NCBI RefSeq assembly: GCF_900107175.1
Contig: NZ_FNOZ01000006.1
Coordinates: 1-64,000 of the forward strand
DNA: 64,000 nt
Reading direction: 5' to 3'
Source of the DNA: Modestobacter sp. DSM 44400
GTDB taxonomy: Bacteria > Actinomycetota > Actinomycetes > Mycobacteriales > Geodermatophilaceae
The notes under the pieces were generated by a model. It made no database searches. It was not told where the DNA came from and worked only from the letters and a program-made list of their open reading frames with translations. Position numbers and translations under genes: made by a program. Positions 1-7,025 of this stretch are shown in pieces (the stretch's first letter is position 1; each line of letters begins with the position of its first letter).

Positions 1-345
1 CTGCTGGAGGCGCACCACAGTGGCGACACCGGCGCGTTCCGGCTGCTGGCGGACAAGGCGTACTCCCATCCCAGTACGCGGGCGCACCTGCGGGCGAAGA
101 AGATCGCTCACACGATTCCCGAACGCAGCGACCAGATCGCACGCCGCAAGGCCAAGGGCTCGGCCGGTGGGCGACCACCGGCCTGCGATGCCGAGCTCTA
201 CAAGGACCGCAACACCGTCGAACGCGGGTTCGGCCGGCTCAAGCAGTGGCGCGCTATCGCCACCCGCTACGACAAATACGCCACCACCTACCTCGGCGGT
301 GTCCTCCTCGGCTGCATGATCATCCATCACCGCGTCCGCAGTTAG
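1..345 (+). CDS. IS5-family transposase, C-terminal part (cut by window edge)
   Basis: The frame is open from the window's first base and ends with TAG at 343-345, giving the last 114 residues of a DDE transposase. LADKAYS near residue 17 carries the second catalytic Asp, and NTVERGFGRLKQWRAIATRY near residues 75-94 carries the catalytic Glu of the IS5/IS427 group. The C-terminus (YLGGVLLGCMIIHH) is typical of full-length members. It lies at the left side of an integrated element that carries its own serine recombinase. The N-terminal half is outside the window, so intactness cannot be judged. Confidence 0.85.
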   Translation: MLEAHHSGDTGAFRLLADKAYSHPSTRAHLRAKKIAHTIPERSDQIARRKAKGSAGGRPPACDAELYKDRNTVERGFGRLKQWRAIATRYDKYATTYLGGVLLGCMIIHHRVRS

Positions 346-356
346 CAGACACGCTC
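344..356. repeat. Probable right terminal inverted repeat of the IS5-type element
   Basis: AGCAGACACGCTC directly follows, and overlaps, the transposase stop codon and is followed by TAG. IS elements of this group end a few bases past the transposase stop, often in a GAGCGTGTCTGCT-type inverted repeat. The matching left repeat is outside the window, so this is inferred from position and sequence only. Confidence 0.5.
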
Positions 357-487
357 TAGTCCGGAGTGTCCGCGCAGGTCAGTGGGGCAGTCTGAATCAT
401 GTCCGGGATGACGCAGCTACGCCGCTCGCGGCGCAGACCCGGGCGTATCAGGACCAGTTCCGGTGTGGCGCGGTGCGGTGCGGCCGG

Positions 488-519
488 AGGTGTCCCAGAA
501 GGCGGCCTCTGGGACACCT
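488..519. repeat. Perfect 12-bp hairpin repeat in the mobile element
   Basis: AGGTGTCCCAGA at 488-499 and TCTGGGACACCT at 508-519 are exact inverted repeats around the 8-nt loop AGGCGGCC. Related sequence (AAGGCGGCCTATGGGACACC) recurs at about 1966-1985, and the TGTCCC/GGGACA arms recur at 1922-1948. It stands just before the small gene starting at 527. Confidence 0.75.
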
Positions 520-526
520 GACGGGC

Positions 527-961
527 GTGTCCAACACGCTCCAGTCCACTTCGTACTCGGCCGCCGGGCACGATGCGGTCGTGGATGGGAGCAAGGAGAA
601 GCCGGGGCAGCGGCGCAGGCCCGTGGCCTACGACGATGACGGCTTCCCCGTGGTGCCCAAGCACCGCCAGCGCACCTGGGCCGGCCTGCGGTGGTCAGAG
701 CAGAGAGCCGTCCTGCGTGCCGCTCGACGTGGAGAGACGCATCCCGACCCTGCAATAACAAGGGCCGCTCGTGACTGGGCGCGAGACGAGTTGGCACCGA
801 GGCCAATTTCGCGAGGGCGGCGGGACGTTCTCCTGCGCCTGCTGGAGGACCCCTTCGGCGGTACGCTGGGACAAATGTTCGGGGAACGCCGCGCCGCGCG
901 CCGCATCCTTGCCGTCAGACCCCCGCAGCAGGCGAAGCACCCTCGCCCCGACTGTCTTTGA
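527..961 (+). CDS. Hypothetical protein in mobile element
   Basis: A 144-residue reading frame from a GTG at 527, chosen because upstream starts in this frame would read through the hairpin at 488-519. It is Arg-rich, with an acidic/aromatic stretch AYDDDGFPVVPKHRQRTWAG, then WSEQRAVLRAARRGE and a C-terminal helix-rich part (DVLLRLLEDPFGGTLGQMFG). No signal peptide, membrane segment or known domain is recognised. No clear ribosome site is seen before the GTG. It could be a spurious frame, but the internal composition looks protein-like. Confidence 0.4.
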   Translation: MSNTLQSTSYSAAGHDAVVDGSKEKPGQRRRPVAYDDDGFPVVPKHRQRTWAGLRWSEQRAVLRAARRGETHPDPAITRAARDWARDELAPRPISRGRRDVLLRLLEDPFGGTLGQMFGERRAARRILAVRPPQQAKHPRPDCL

Positions 962-1047
962 GTGTGCCGCTATGAGACACAGGGCGGCTTCAGAGACGCT
1001 GACGAGCGCCAACCAGCCAGCCCTTCCTGACCGGTAGCGTCGGAGGC

Positions 1048-1422
1048 GTGGCTCGGAGGCCTGACTGGTCAGCACACACGCCGGACCCACGCCTTGATCC
1101 GTGGCGGGAGCGCGTGGGTCGCCTCTACCGGAACGGGACCGAAGTCGGTCTGCTGCTGGTCCGAGTCGACGTTCGCGCCGACCAAGCGTCGGGGCACTGG
1201 TGGTGGACCAAGTGGTCGCCGACGTACGACTACTTCTGGGAATGGGTCATCCTGGACGACAAGTTCAGCGACCACGTCGTTGCAGGGCGGGACGGGGTCG
1301 AGCAAGCTCTGCGGGACTACGCGGCGGGACGCTTCACGCTCGGCGAGACCCTGCGGGTCGAATGGACGACCGCAGAGGACGCATCGAGGCTGCGTCAGGA
1401 CGCGTTCGGGGTCGACGACTAG
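1048..1422 (+). CDS. Hypothetical protein in mobile element
   Basis: The gene encodes 124 residues from a GTG preceded by GGAGG at 1042-1046, which supports this start. The product is Trp/Tyr-rich in the middle (SGHWWWTKWSPTYDYFWEWVILDDKFSDH) and acidic toward the end. It reads like a small soluble alpha/beta protein, but no family is recognised. It converges on the gene at 1461-1853, and a hairpin repeat (1427-1466) lies between their ends. Confidence 0.6.
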   Translation: MARRPDWSAHTPDPRLDPWRERVGRLYRNGTEVGLLLVRVDVRADQASGHWWWTKWSPTYDYFWEWVILDDKFSDHVVAGRDGVEQALRDYAAGRFTLGETLRVEWTTAEDASRLRQDAFGVDD

Positions 1423-1426
1423 GTAC

Positions 1427-1466
1427 CCCTGAGTGGGCCGCGCAAGGACAGCGGGCGGCCTCAGGG
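1427..1466. repeat. Hairpin repeat between convergent genes
   Basis: CCCTGAG followed by TGGGCCGC near 1427-1441 can pair with GCGGCC and TCAGGG at 1455-1466. The TGGGCCG core is shared with the hairpins at 1922-1948 and 2385-2405. The stop codon of the minus-strand gene (1461-1463) is inside the right arm. The position suggests a bidirectional terminator. Confidence 0.55.
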
Positions 1467-1853
1467 CGACCGTTGGCGCGGTGCCAAGGGGAGATAGCTG
1501 CGGTAGTCCACGAGGCGCACGTTGTTCAGCCCCGGAGGAAGCGTCGCGAGGTCCCCCTCAACGAGTCGCTGCAGAAGCGCAACGAGGTCGGCTTGTTCCC
1601 CGGGCGTACCGAGGACCCACTCCGCTACGTACTCGCTCTCGTCGCCGGCGTCCAAAAGCGCCAAGCCACCAGCCAGGTCGATGCGGAACCGACATGCCGC
1701 CGGACGACCACGGACCTCGATCCAGTCGACCCCCTGCTGGACCTGGCAGTCGTAATCCGACATGAGTAGGACGACCGCTTCGCGCAGTTCCTCGCGACGC
1801 GCTTCCTCCTGGGTCTGCCGCGCGAAGTGCCGTGCCCGCGACGCCTGACGCAT
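1461..1853 (-). CDS. Hypothetical protein in mobile element
   Basis: The product is 130 residues if translation begins at the ATG at 1853 (MRQASRARHFARQ). A longer frame runs to 1949, but its first residues are encoded by the hairpin repeat at 1922-1948, so the downstream start is preferred. The N-terminus is a basic, helix-forming Arg/Glu-rich stretch, followed by a mixed alpha/beta part (YVAEWVLGTPGEQADLVALLQRL). No family is recognised. It is convergent with the gene at 1048-1422. Confidence 0.55.
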   Translation of the reverse strand: MRQASRARHFARQTQEEARREELREAVVLLMSDYDCQVQQGVDWIEVRGRPAACRFRIDLAGGLALLDAGDESEYVAEWVLGTPGEQADLVALLQRLVEGDLATLPPGLNNVRLVDYRSYLPLAPRQRSP

Positions 1854-1921
1854 CTGCCTGACCCATCGCACCTCGCTGATCTTGCCCGAGCGCGTCGATG
1901 GGTCGGTAGCGCCCACGCAAA

Positions 1922-1985
1922 TGTCCCCGAGTGGGCCGCTCAGGGACACCGGCCGGCTCGCCCTGAAGGCGGCCTATGGGACACC
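1922..1985. repeat. Double hairpin repeat of the mobile element
   Basis: TGTCCC at 1922-1927 and GGGACA at 1943-1948, with inner arms GAG/CTC, enclose the loop TGGGCCG. A second unit follows, ending AAGGCGGCCTATGGGACACC, nearly the same as the right half of the hairpin at 488-519. It lies between two divergent small genes. Confidence 0.65.
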
Positions 1986-2046
1986 CGGTGCATCGCAGGT
2001 CAGCACCCAACTCGCGAAGTGATCTTGCGTGCCCGATGCTGGCCGC

Positions 2047-2376
2047 ATGGCAGATCAAGGATGTCTGATCATCGAGCGGCCTGGCGGCAAGTACCGCGAC
2101 AGCCTGCGGTCCTACGAGATCCGTGTGGACGGCGTGCCGGTCGGAGAAGTCACGCCAGGATCGACGGCCGACCTACCCGTGGCTGCCGGAGGTCATCGGG
2201 TCAGCGCCCACATCGACTGGACAGGCAGCGATCCGGTGGACGTAGATGTCGCCCCGGGTCAGACCGTTCGGCTTCGTGTGCAGACGACCGGGGCGTCTGG
2301 CATTGCGACCCTCTTCAAGAAGAAGGCGTACCTTCGCCGCCTGGCCCCGGTGAGCGGAACAGCGCAGGCGTCGTGA
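2047..2376 (+). CDS. Hypothetical beta-rich protein in mobile element
   Basis: The gene encodes 109 residues from the ATG at 2047 (MADQGCLIIERPGGKYRD); an in-frame ATG 18 bases upstream is possible. The middle (YEIRVDGVPVGEVTPGSTADLPVAAGG, then VDVDVAPGQTVRLRVQ) has the alternating pattern and surface-loop spacing of PEGA-like or Ig-like beta domains found as carbohydrate- or surface-binding modules. That resemblance is by pattern only. There is no signal peptide. It is followed at once by another hairpin repeat. Confidence 0.55.
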   Translation: MADQGCLIIERPGGKYRDSLRSYEIRVDGVPVGEVTPGSTADLPVAAGGHRVSAHIDWTGSDPVDVDVAPGQTVRLRVQTTGASGIATLFKKKAYLRRLAPVSGTAQAS

Positions 2377-2819
2377 CGAACCGTCCCTAGGTGGGCCGCT
2401 ATGGGCGTGTGTCGGTTCCCACGTCGGCTGCTTCCCCGCAACCCGCTCCGTCCGGCTGCGGCGCGGCGGGGGACGGGTGGGCTGGAGGCCCATCCCGTAG
2501 GGACGCGCGGCGCCCTTCCGGCGCCTGCCGCAGGCGGCATGCTGATCCGGGTGGGGACGCGGAAACCGTGTCTCGAGAGCGGTGAGAGGGCCGAAGCTCA
2601 TGCGATCCTGGTCCGCAGCCAGTCCGCAACTAGTCCGCAAAACGGCCAATCGCGACACTCACCGGCTAGCGACGACCAACGGCAAAAGTCCAGCTCAGCG
2701 GCGCTTACCGTCGACGATCGTACGCAGTCAAACGTGGGGAAGTAGTTCTGGGTCTTCGAGCCCGACACCGAACCCGGTGCCTTGCCGGGTAGGACGGGGG
2801 TCACCGTCCCGACGGTTGC
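2377..2819. other. Gene-free stretch inside the mobile element
   Basis: No convincing gene is seen. It begins with a hairpin CCCTAG-GTGGGCCG-CTATGGG (2385-2405) related to those at 1427 and 1922. Two close copies of AGTCCGCAA occur near 2621-2641. A short inverted repeat (ACCCGG at 2772-2777, CCGGGT at 2785-2790) lies just past the 3' end of the recombinase gene and may act as its terminator. Confidence 0.5.
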
Positions 2820-4262
2820 TCACGCGCCCGGTCCCTTCCAGCCGATCGCGACCGCCTCGGGATCGAACGTCCGTGCACCCTGGCGCGTCTGGGAGACGGT
2901 GATGGTCAGCAGCGTGTCCACGACGGCGCGACGGCGGCTCAGCGGCAGCGACTCCCAGACCTCCACCACATCCTCGGCGCCGACCAGCCCGTCCAAGAGG
3001 GGCGCGGGGTCCAGCACGCGGGCCCGACCCTCGGCCGCAGCCAGCAGTGGACGCAGCTTGGCCGTGATCCTCTCCAACTGCCGCCCGTCGATGGCGCCAT
3101 CCGCGTACTGGTCTGCAGCGTGATCGAGCCGGCCCCGCAGCTGCTCCGCCTCCGCGAGCGCAGCAGACCGCTCGACGCTGTCATCCGGGGTGAACAGCCC
3201 CAGGGCGTCTGGCCGCGCCAGTCGCGCTGTGACCACGCCTACGACCAGGCCGTCAAGGTCCCCCTTCCGACGGATCACGCAGCCGCTGGCGGAGCATCGG
3301 TAGGACGGGACCCCGCGGTTCTGGGCGACGCGCAGCGTGGCTCCGCAGACACCACAGCGGGCGATACCGGACAGCAGGTGCGCGGCGGCCGTGCCCGTGC
3401 TCGTCCTCCGCCCTGGGTCGGACAGGACCGCCCGCAACTGTTCCCAGCGCCCCCGATCGAGGATGGCCTCCCAAGCCCCCTCGCCGACGACCTCGCCGCG
3501 ATGAACGCGCAGGCCGGCATTGCGTTCGCGTAGGACCAGGGCACGGACCATGTTCTTGCCCCAGGGCTTCCCGGTTGCCGAGGGGACCCCCTCGGCGTTG
3601 AGGGCGGCCGTAAGCGATCGCAGCGACTCCCCTGCCAGCAGGGCCTCCGCAATGCGCCGAACGACGGCCGCCTCGCTCGGGACGATGACCTCGCGGAGGA
3701 CACCTTCCGGCGTCTGTTGGCGCTGCCATCCGTAGGCGCGGCGCCCATGTGAACGTCCCGCGGTGGCGTTCTGCTCCAAGGCTCGACGCACCCTCTCCGA
3801 CTTATGTTCGGACTCGTGACGGGCAATGCTGCCGAGCAAGCGCGCCGTCAGCCGGCCGTTCGCCGTTGACAGATCCCACTCCCCCGCCTGCACGGTCACC
3901 ACGTCGACGCCGGCCCGCTCGACCGCGACTATGAAGCTCTCCAGCTCGGCCGGGGAACGGTGTAGGCGATCGGGGTCCCAGGCCAGGACGACGTCGACCT
4001 TCCCCGCCTGCACGAACTCCATGAGCTGGGCGTACTGAGGGCGGGGCTTCCCGGAGTACGCGCTGACGTCGTTGTCGGTGTAGGTGCTGACGACCTCCCA
4101 GCCATGCCGACGCGCAAGTTCGTGGCAGTCCTGGCGCTGCCGCTCGACGCCGAGGCCGAGCCCACGGCGATCGTCACTGATGCGGCAGTAAACCGCGGCG
4201 CGAGGAACGTCGGCGAGCGAAGCGCCAGGCCGAACCGTGGGGCCGTTGAGGGTTGCGGTCAC
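2820..4262 (-). CDS. Large serine recombinase (integrase)
   Basis: This 480-residue site-specific recombinase is expected to integrate and excise its element by serine-mediated double-strand exchange between attP and attB. The catalytic Ser29 is in VYCRISDD, followed by ERQRQDC and the resolvase motif DRLHRS at about 98-103. The recombinase DNA-binding domain spans about 170-260. A zinc ribbon has Cys303, Cys306, Cys323 and Cys328, and a helical, possibly coiled-coil segment follows at about 350-400. Translation starts at GTG 4262. The start lies 12 bp from the truncated tadA frame, the usual place for an integrase beside its attachment site. The length and domain set look complete. Confidence 0.93.
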   Translation of the reverse strand: MTATLNGPTVRPGASLADVPRAAVYCRISDDRRGLGLGVERQRQDCHELARRHGWEVVSTYTDNDVSAYSGKPRPQYAQLMEFVQAGKVDVVLAWDPDRLHRSPAELESFIVAVERAGVDVVTVQAGEWDLSTANGRLTARLLGSIARHESEHKSERVRRALEQNATAGRSHGRRAYGWQRQQTPEGVLREVIVPSEAAVVRRIAEALLAGESLRSLTAALNAEGVPSATGKPWGKNMVRALVLRERNAGLRVHRGEVVGEGAWEAILDRGRWEQLRAVLSDPGRRTSTGTAAAHLLSGIARCGVCGATLRVAQNRGVPSYRCSASGCVIRRKGDLDGLVVGVVTARLARPDALGLFTPDDSVERSAALAEAEQLRGRLDHAADQYADGAIDGRQLERITAKLRPLLAAAEGRARVLDPAPLLDGLVGAEDVVEVWESLPLSRRRAVVDTLLTITVSQTRQGARTFDPEAVAIGWKGPGA

Positions 4263-4310
4263 CCCGCAAGTACGTCAGTTCGTACAGTTGACGAGCGTCG
4301 TCTTCCCGGC
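4263..4310. other. Probable attachment-site junction (attL/attR) in tadA
   Basis: On the minus strand the tadA frame reads through the Walker A codons (GGTQAGKTTLVN) and then ends within five codons (NCTN, stop at 4275-4277). The serine recombinase start lies immediately beyond. The crossover should be within the codons for KTTLVNC, about 4283-4305. The exact core dinucleotide cannot be fixed without the other junction, which lies left of the window. Confidence 0.65.
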
Positions 4311-4934
4311 CTGGGTGCCCCCGGAGACCAGGATGTTCAGCCCCGCGGCGACGGCCGCCTCCAGGAACCGGGCCACGTGCGCAGGCAGCGTGCCGAGGGC
4401 GACCAGTTCGTCGAGGCTGTGCGCCTGGAGGACGAACTTGCGGATGTTCACCGCCATGTGGCGGCGGGTGATGTCCGGGATGACCACGTGCAGCCGGGAC
4501 CCATCGGGCATCGTCGCGTCGACGAAAGGCGTGCTCATGTCGATACGTCGACCCGACGTCCGCAGCATTCGCTCCACCAGGTCTGCCAGCTGCCCGGCGC
4601 CCAGGATCGTCGTCGTCAGCTCGCTGCGGCCTCGCCGCGCGATGAAGACCCGGCCCGGCTCGTTTACCCAGATCTCCTCGACCTCCGGGTCGTCCAGCCA
4701 GCGCTGCAGCGGACCGAAGCCGGCCACCCGGTCCAGCACGTCGCGGACGACGGTCTCCGGGTCGCCGATCGGCGGCAGCGTCGAGGACAGCGACCGCTCC
4801 GAGTAATCGGCCACCGCGTCCCGCACCAGAAGCCGGATCGGTGCCGGGTCGATGAACGGGTCGAGCCCACGACGACGGATCAGCTCCCGGACCTCGCCGT
4901 CGACGACGTCGACAGCACTGACCGAAGTCGGCAC
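4275..4934 (-). pseudogene. tadA: TadA/CpaF pilus secretion ATPase, 5' part, interrupted by integration
   Basis: The remaining 219 residues match the N-terminal half of a type II/IV secretion ATPase that powers Flp/Tad pilus assembly at the inner membrane. The N-terminal domain (DGEVRELIRRRGLDPF) is followed by GFGPLQRWLDDPEVEEIWVN and by DMSTPFVDATMPDGSRLHVV. Walker A (GGTQAGKTT) is at about 205-213. The frame stops six residues after Walker A, so the Asp box, Walker B, His box and C-terminus (about half of the protein) are missing. No other tad gene follows in the window. The start is GTG 4934 with a G-rich stretch upstream. Confidence 0.85.
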
Positions 4935-5386
4935 GACACCCCCGCTGAGCAGCCATCGAAACGTTTGAGTCCGGTGACTGTAAGCGGAATGACCGGTCCT
5001 CTGCCGAGGCCCTGTGGACCAACTGTGACCATCGGACGGCGACGTTCACCCGATCAGGTGAACGCGACGGCCTCCTGGTTCCACATCGGATCCGACTGTC
5101 CCGTCGACGCCCTGATCACGTCGACCGCTATCGACTCCGTCGACCGACGCAACGGACCGCCGACAACTGCTCACCCGCGTCGGCCGCTCGCTCCGGTGAC
5201 TGCGCTCCGGCGATGCCGGCGGACGAAGGGTGAGAGACCTGCCGGCGGCCGCGGTCCATCCGCGTCCAGTCGGTTCATGCCCAGCGCTCAGCGGGACCCT
5301 CCCCCTACCGCCGAACGGCCCCGTGCGGCGGACGACCGGGCGGCGAGACCCGAGCCGCCGCCGTGTGTTGGGGAGAGGGCACGTCA
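4935..5386. other. Gene-free stretch upstream of the truncated tadA
   Basis: No supported gene is present; long frames here are shadows in GC-rich DNA. A short inverted repeat CGTTCACC at 5043-5050 and GGTGAACG at 5057-5064 could be an operator or a small hairpin. The tadA promoter should lie near 4935-5040. Confidence 0.4.
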
Positions 5387-5830
5387 TGATCCGTTCGGTC
5401 CTCGAGAGCGACATGGTCATCGTCGCCTGCGGTGGGCTCGTCGGCGCCGGTGCGGGCCCGGCGCTCGCGCACGACTTCAGGCGCCGAAAACCTGGCCGCA
5501 CGAGGGCACGTACACGTTCTCCAACGTGTCGCACACGATTCACTTCATGGTCATGGTCATGGTCATGGTCATGGTCATGGTCCCGGTGACGAGGGACACC
5601 ACGGACGACGACGTCCAAGCCGCGCTGGAGGACGAGAACGCGACCCAGGAGCCCGACTTCTCCGTCGAGGGGCCGAGCGGCGGCAATGACGTGTCTCGCC
5701 CGGGGGCGAGATGCAGGTGGCCCACGACCTGCCGCGCGGCACGTACGTGCCGCTGTGCTTCATCGCCGATGAGGAGACGGGCGTTCCGCACGCGGTCATG
5801 GGGACGCACGAGGTCGTGGTCCTGAAGTAG
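5387..5830 (+). pseudogene. Decayed secreted cupredoxin-like protein
   Basis: Pieces of one protein lie in different frames. An ATG at 5387 begins a signal-peptide-like segment (MVIVACGGLVGAGAGPALA). After a frame change GTYTFSNVSHTIHFM appears. After a second change, near 5700, MQVAHDLPRGTYVPLCFIAD runs to a stop at 5828-5830. The order GTYTF...HF...GTY.LCFI resembles actinobacterial secreted proteins of cupredoxin-like fold. At least two frameshifts make it nonfunctional as read. A hexanucleotide repeat (5547-5582) lies in its coding part. Confidence 0.6.
5547..5582. repeat. Six tandem copies of ATGGTC
   Basis: The hexamer ATGGTC is repeated exactly six times, encoding Met-Val pairs within the pseudogene at 5387-5830. 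Because the unit is six bases, copy-number change does not shift the reading frame. Confidence 0.95.
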
Positions 5831-5969
5831 ACCTCCGGTCGGTCACGCGGGCGTCGCCCACAGGGCGGCGTCCCCGTGCCGGCGTGCGTGATGCGGCTGC
5901 CGGCCGGGTAAGACGTAGCCGGCCGGGCCAAGACGGCGTCGGGCTCGACCACCATCTCCAGGAGGTCCC

Positions 5970-6128
5970 GTGAGCGCACCGAACCACGACCACGACCCCG
6001 ACAGCGACAGCGACAAGGTCACCCGGCTGCAGGCGCACAGCTCGCTGCTGTTCCTGCTGCTCATCGGCACCATCGCGGTCATGTTCGGCGCGATGTTCCT
6101 GATCTACAACCTCGCTCCCGGCTCGTGA
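5970..6128 (+). CDS. Small single-pass membrane protein
   Basis: The gene encodes 52 residues from GTG 5970, with GGAGG at 5961-5965. The N-terminus is rich in His and Asp (NHDHDPDSDSDK), followed by one membrane segment at about 25-46 (SLLFLLLIGTIAVMFGAMFLIY). The clear ribosome site and acidic-then-hydrophobic design support a real gene. The function is unknown. It is convergent with the OsmC gene, 12 bp away. Confidence 0.7.
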   Translation: MSAPNHDHDPDSDSDKVTRLQAHSSLLFLLLIGTIAVMFGAMFLIYNLAPGS

Positions 6129-6140
6129 CCGACCACCTGC

Positions 6141-6656
6141 TCAGCCCACGGGCGCCGTCTTCCGGACGGTGAAGTGCGGCGTGACGGCCAGGGTCTGGGC
6201 GACCACGCAGTACCGCTCGGTCAGCGACGCCAGCTTCTCCAGCGCGGTGTCGTCGGCGTCGGTGTCCAGTTCGGCAACCACCTCGATGTCGCGCATGCCC
6301 ACCGGCGCGTCCTTGGCGACGCCGAGGGTGCCGCGGGCGTCCATCTGCCCGCGGGCGGTGAACGAGGCGCTGCGCACCTCGATGCCCATCGCCGTCGCCA
6401 CGCTCCGCAGGGTCACCCCGGCGCAGCCGAGCAGCGCCTGCAGCAGCATGTCGCCGGAGCAGGCGTCCGAGCCGTCGCCCCCGGTGAACGGGTGCAGCCC
6501 GGCGCGCACCGGGCCGGCCCAGGTCTCCACGGTCGCGGTCACACCGGGATCGGTCCAGGTGGCGCGGGCCTCCATCGGCGCGCACGCCGTCCCGGGGTCG
6601 TCGCGGTACCGGTGCTTGAGCGGGGCCTGCAGTGTGCGAAGTTCAGCGGCGTTCAC
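6141..6656 (-). CDS. OsmC family protein
   Basis: A 171-residue OsmC/Ohr-fold protein; family members reduce organic hydroperoxides with two cysteines in the cytosol. Here Cys78 is in LLGCAGVTL and Cys150 in ERYCVVAQTL, at the places expected for the catalytic pair, with the long central helix between. The length matches the family. It stands alone, so the electron donor (for example lipoyl proteins for Ohr) cannot be inferred. The family also includes uncharacterised members, so the substrate is open. Confidence 0.88.
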   Translation of the reverse strand: MNAAELRTLQAPLKHRYRDDPGTACAPMEARATWTDPGVTATVETWAGPVRAGLHPFTGGDGSDACSGDMLLQALLGCAGVTLRSVATAMGIEVRSASFTARGQMDARGTLGVAKDAPVGMRDIEVVAELDTDADDTALEKLASLTERYCVVAQTLAVTPHFTVRKTAPVG

Positions 6657-6742
6657 GATCGGTTCCTCCAGCCAGACGGGTCAGGACGTCGATGGTCGTC
6701 CGTCCGACATCCGGATGCCAGCCGGCCGCCGCAGGAGCCCCG

Positions 6743-6988
6743 TCAGCCGCCCAGCAGGGCCGGGTCAGGGGTCGCCTCCTCGAGGTCGTCCACGAGGAGC
6801 ACCCGGTGCAGCGGGTACATCTCGATCCGGTCCTCGCCGCTCGCGCCGGTCGTCACGGTCAGCCAACCGGCCGGCCCGAACCGCACGGTGCGGTGCGACA
6901 GCTCGAGCTGCCCGGAGGCCGCCGCGTCGTCCAGGACGGTGACCGTGCCCCGGTACAGGTGCCGGTCGTTCAGAGTGGTGATGTCCAT
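6743..6988 (-). CDS. Hypothetical small protein
   Basis: An 81-residue product from the ATG at 6988. It has a beta-rich pattern (YRGTVTVLDDAAASGQLELSHRTVRF, then WLTVTTGASGEDRIEMYPLHRVLLV) and no signal peptide or membrane segment. It ends 37 bp from the start of the next annotated stop region and lies in the same direction as the OsmC gene, 86 bp upstream of it. No family is recognised. Codon use and strand pattern are like its neighbours. Confidence 0.6.
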   Translation of the reverse strand: MDITTLNDRHLYRGTVTVLDDAAASGQLELSHRTVRFGPAGWLTVTTGASGEDRIEMYPLHRVLLVDDLEEATPDPALLGG

Positions 6989-7025
6989 GACGGGACGCTA
7001 GTGCCGGCGACGGCCGCCGACCTGG

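Noticed and set aside
488-2405. Integron attC sites
   Set aside because: The hairpins lack the GTTRRRY and RYYYAAC core ends, and the recombinase is a serine, not a tyrosine, enzyme.
2390-2800. A tRNA gene or tRNA-derived att site
   Set aside because: AGTCCGCAA repeats and small stems occur, but no cloverleaf with T-loop GGTTCGAATCC could be found.
4104-5825. A 573-codon plus-strand frame spanning the att junction
   Set aside because: It runs antisense to tadA and the recombinase and through the pseudogene; its sequence is low-complexity Arg/Pro with no domain until it meets the pseudogene frame.
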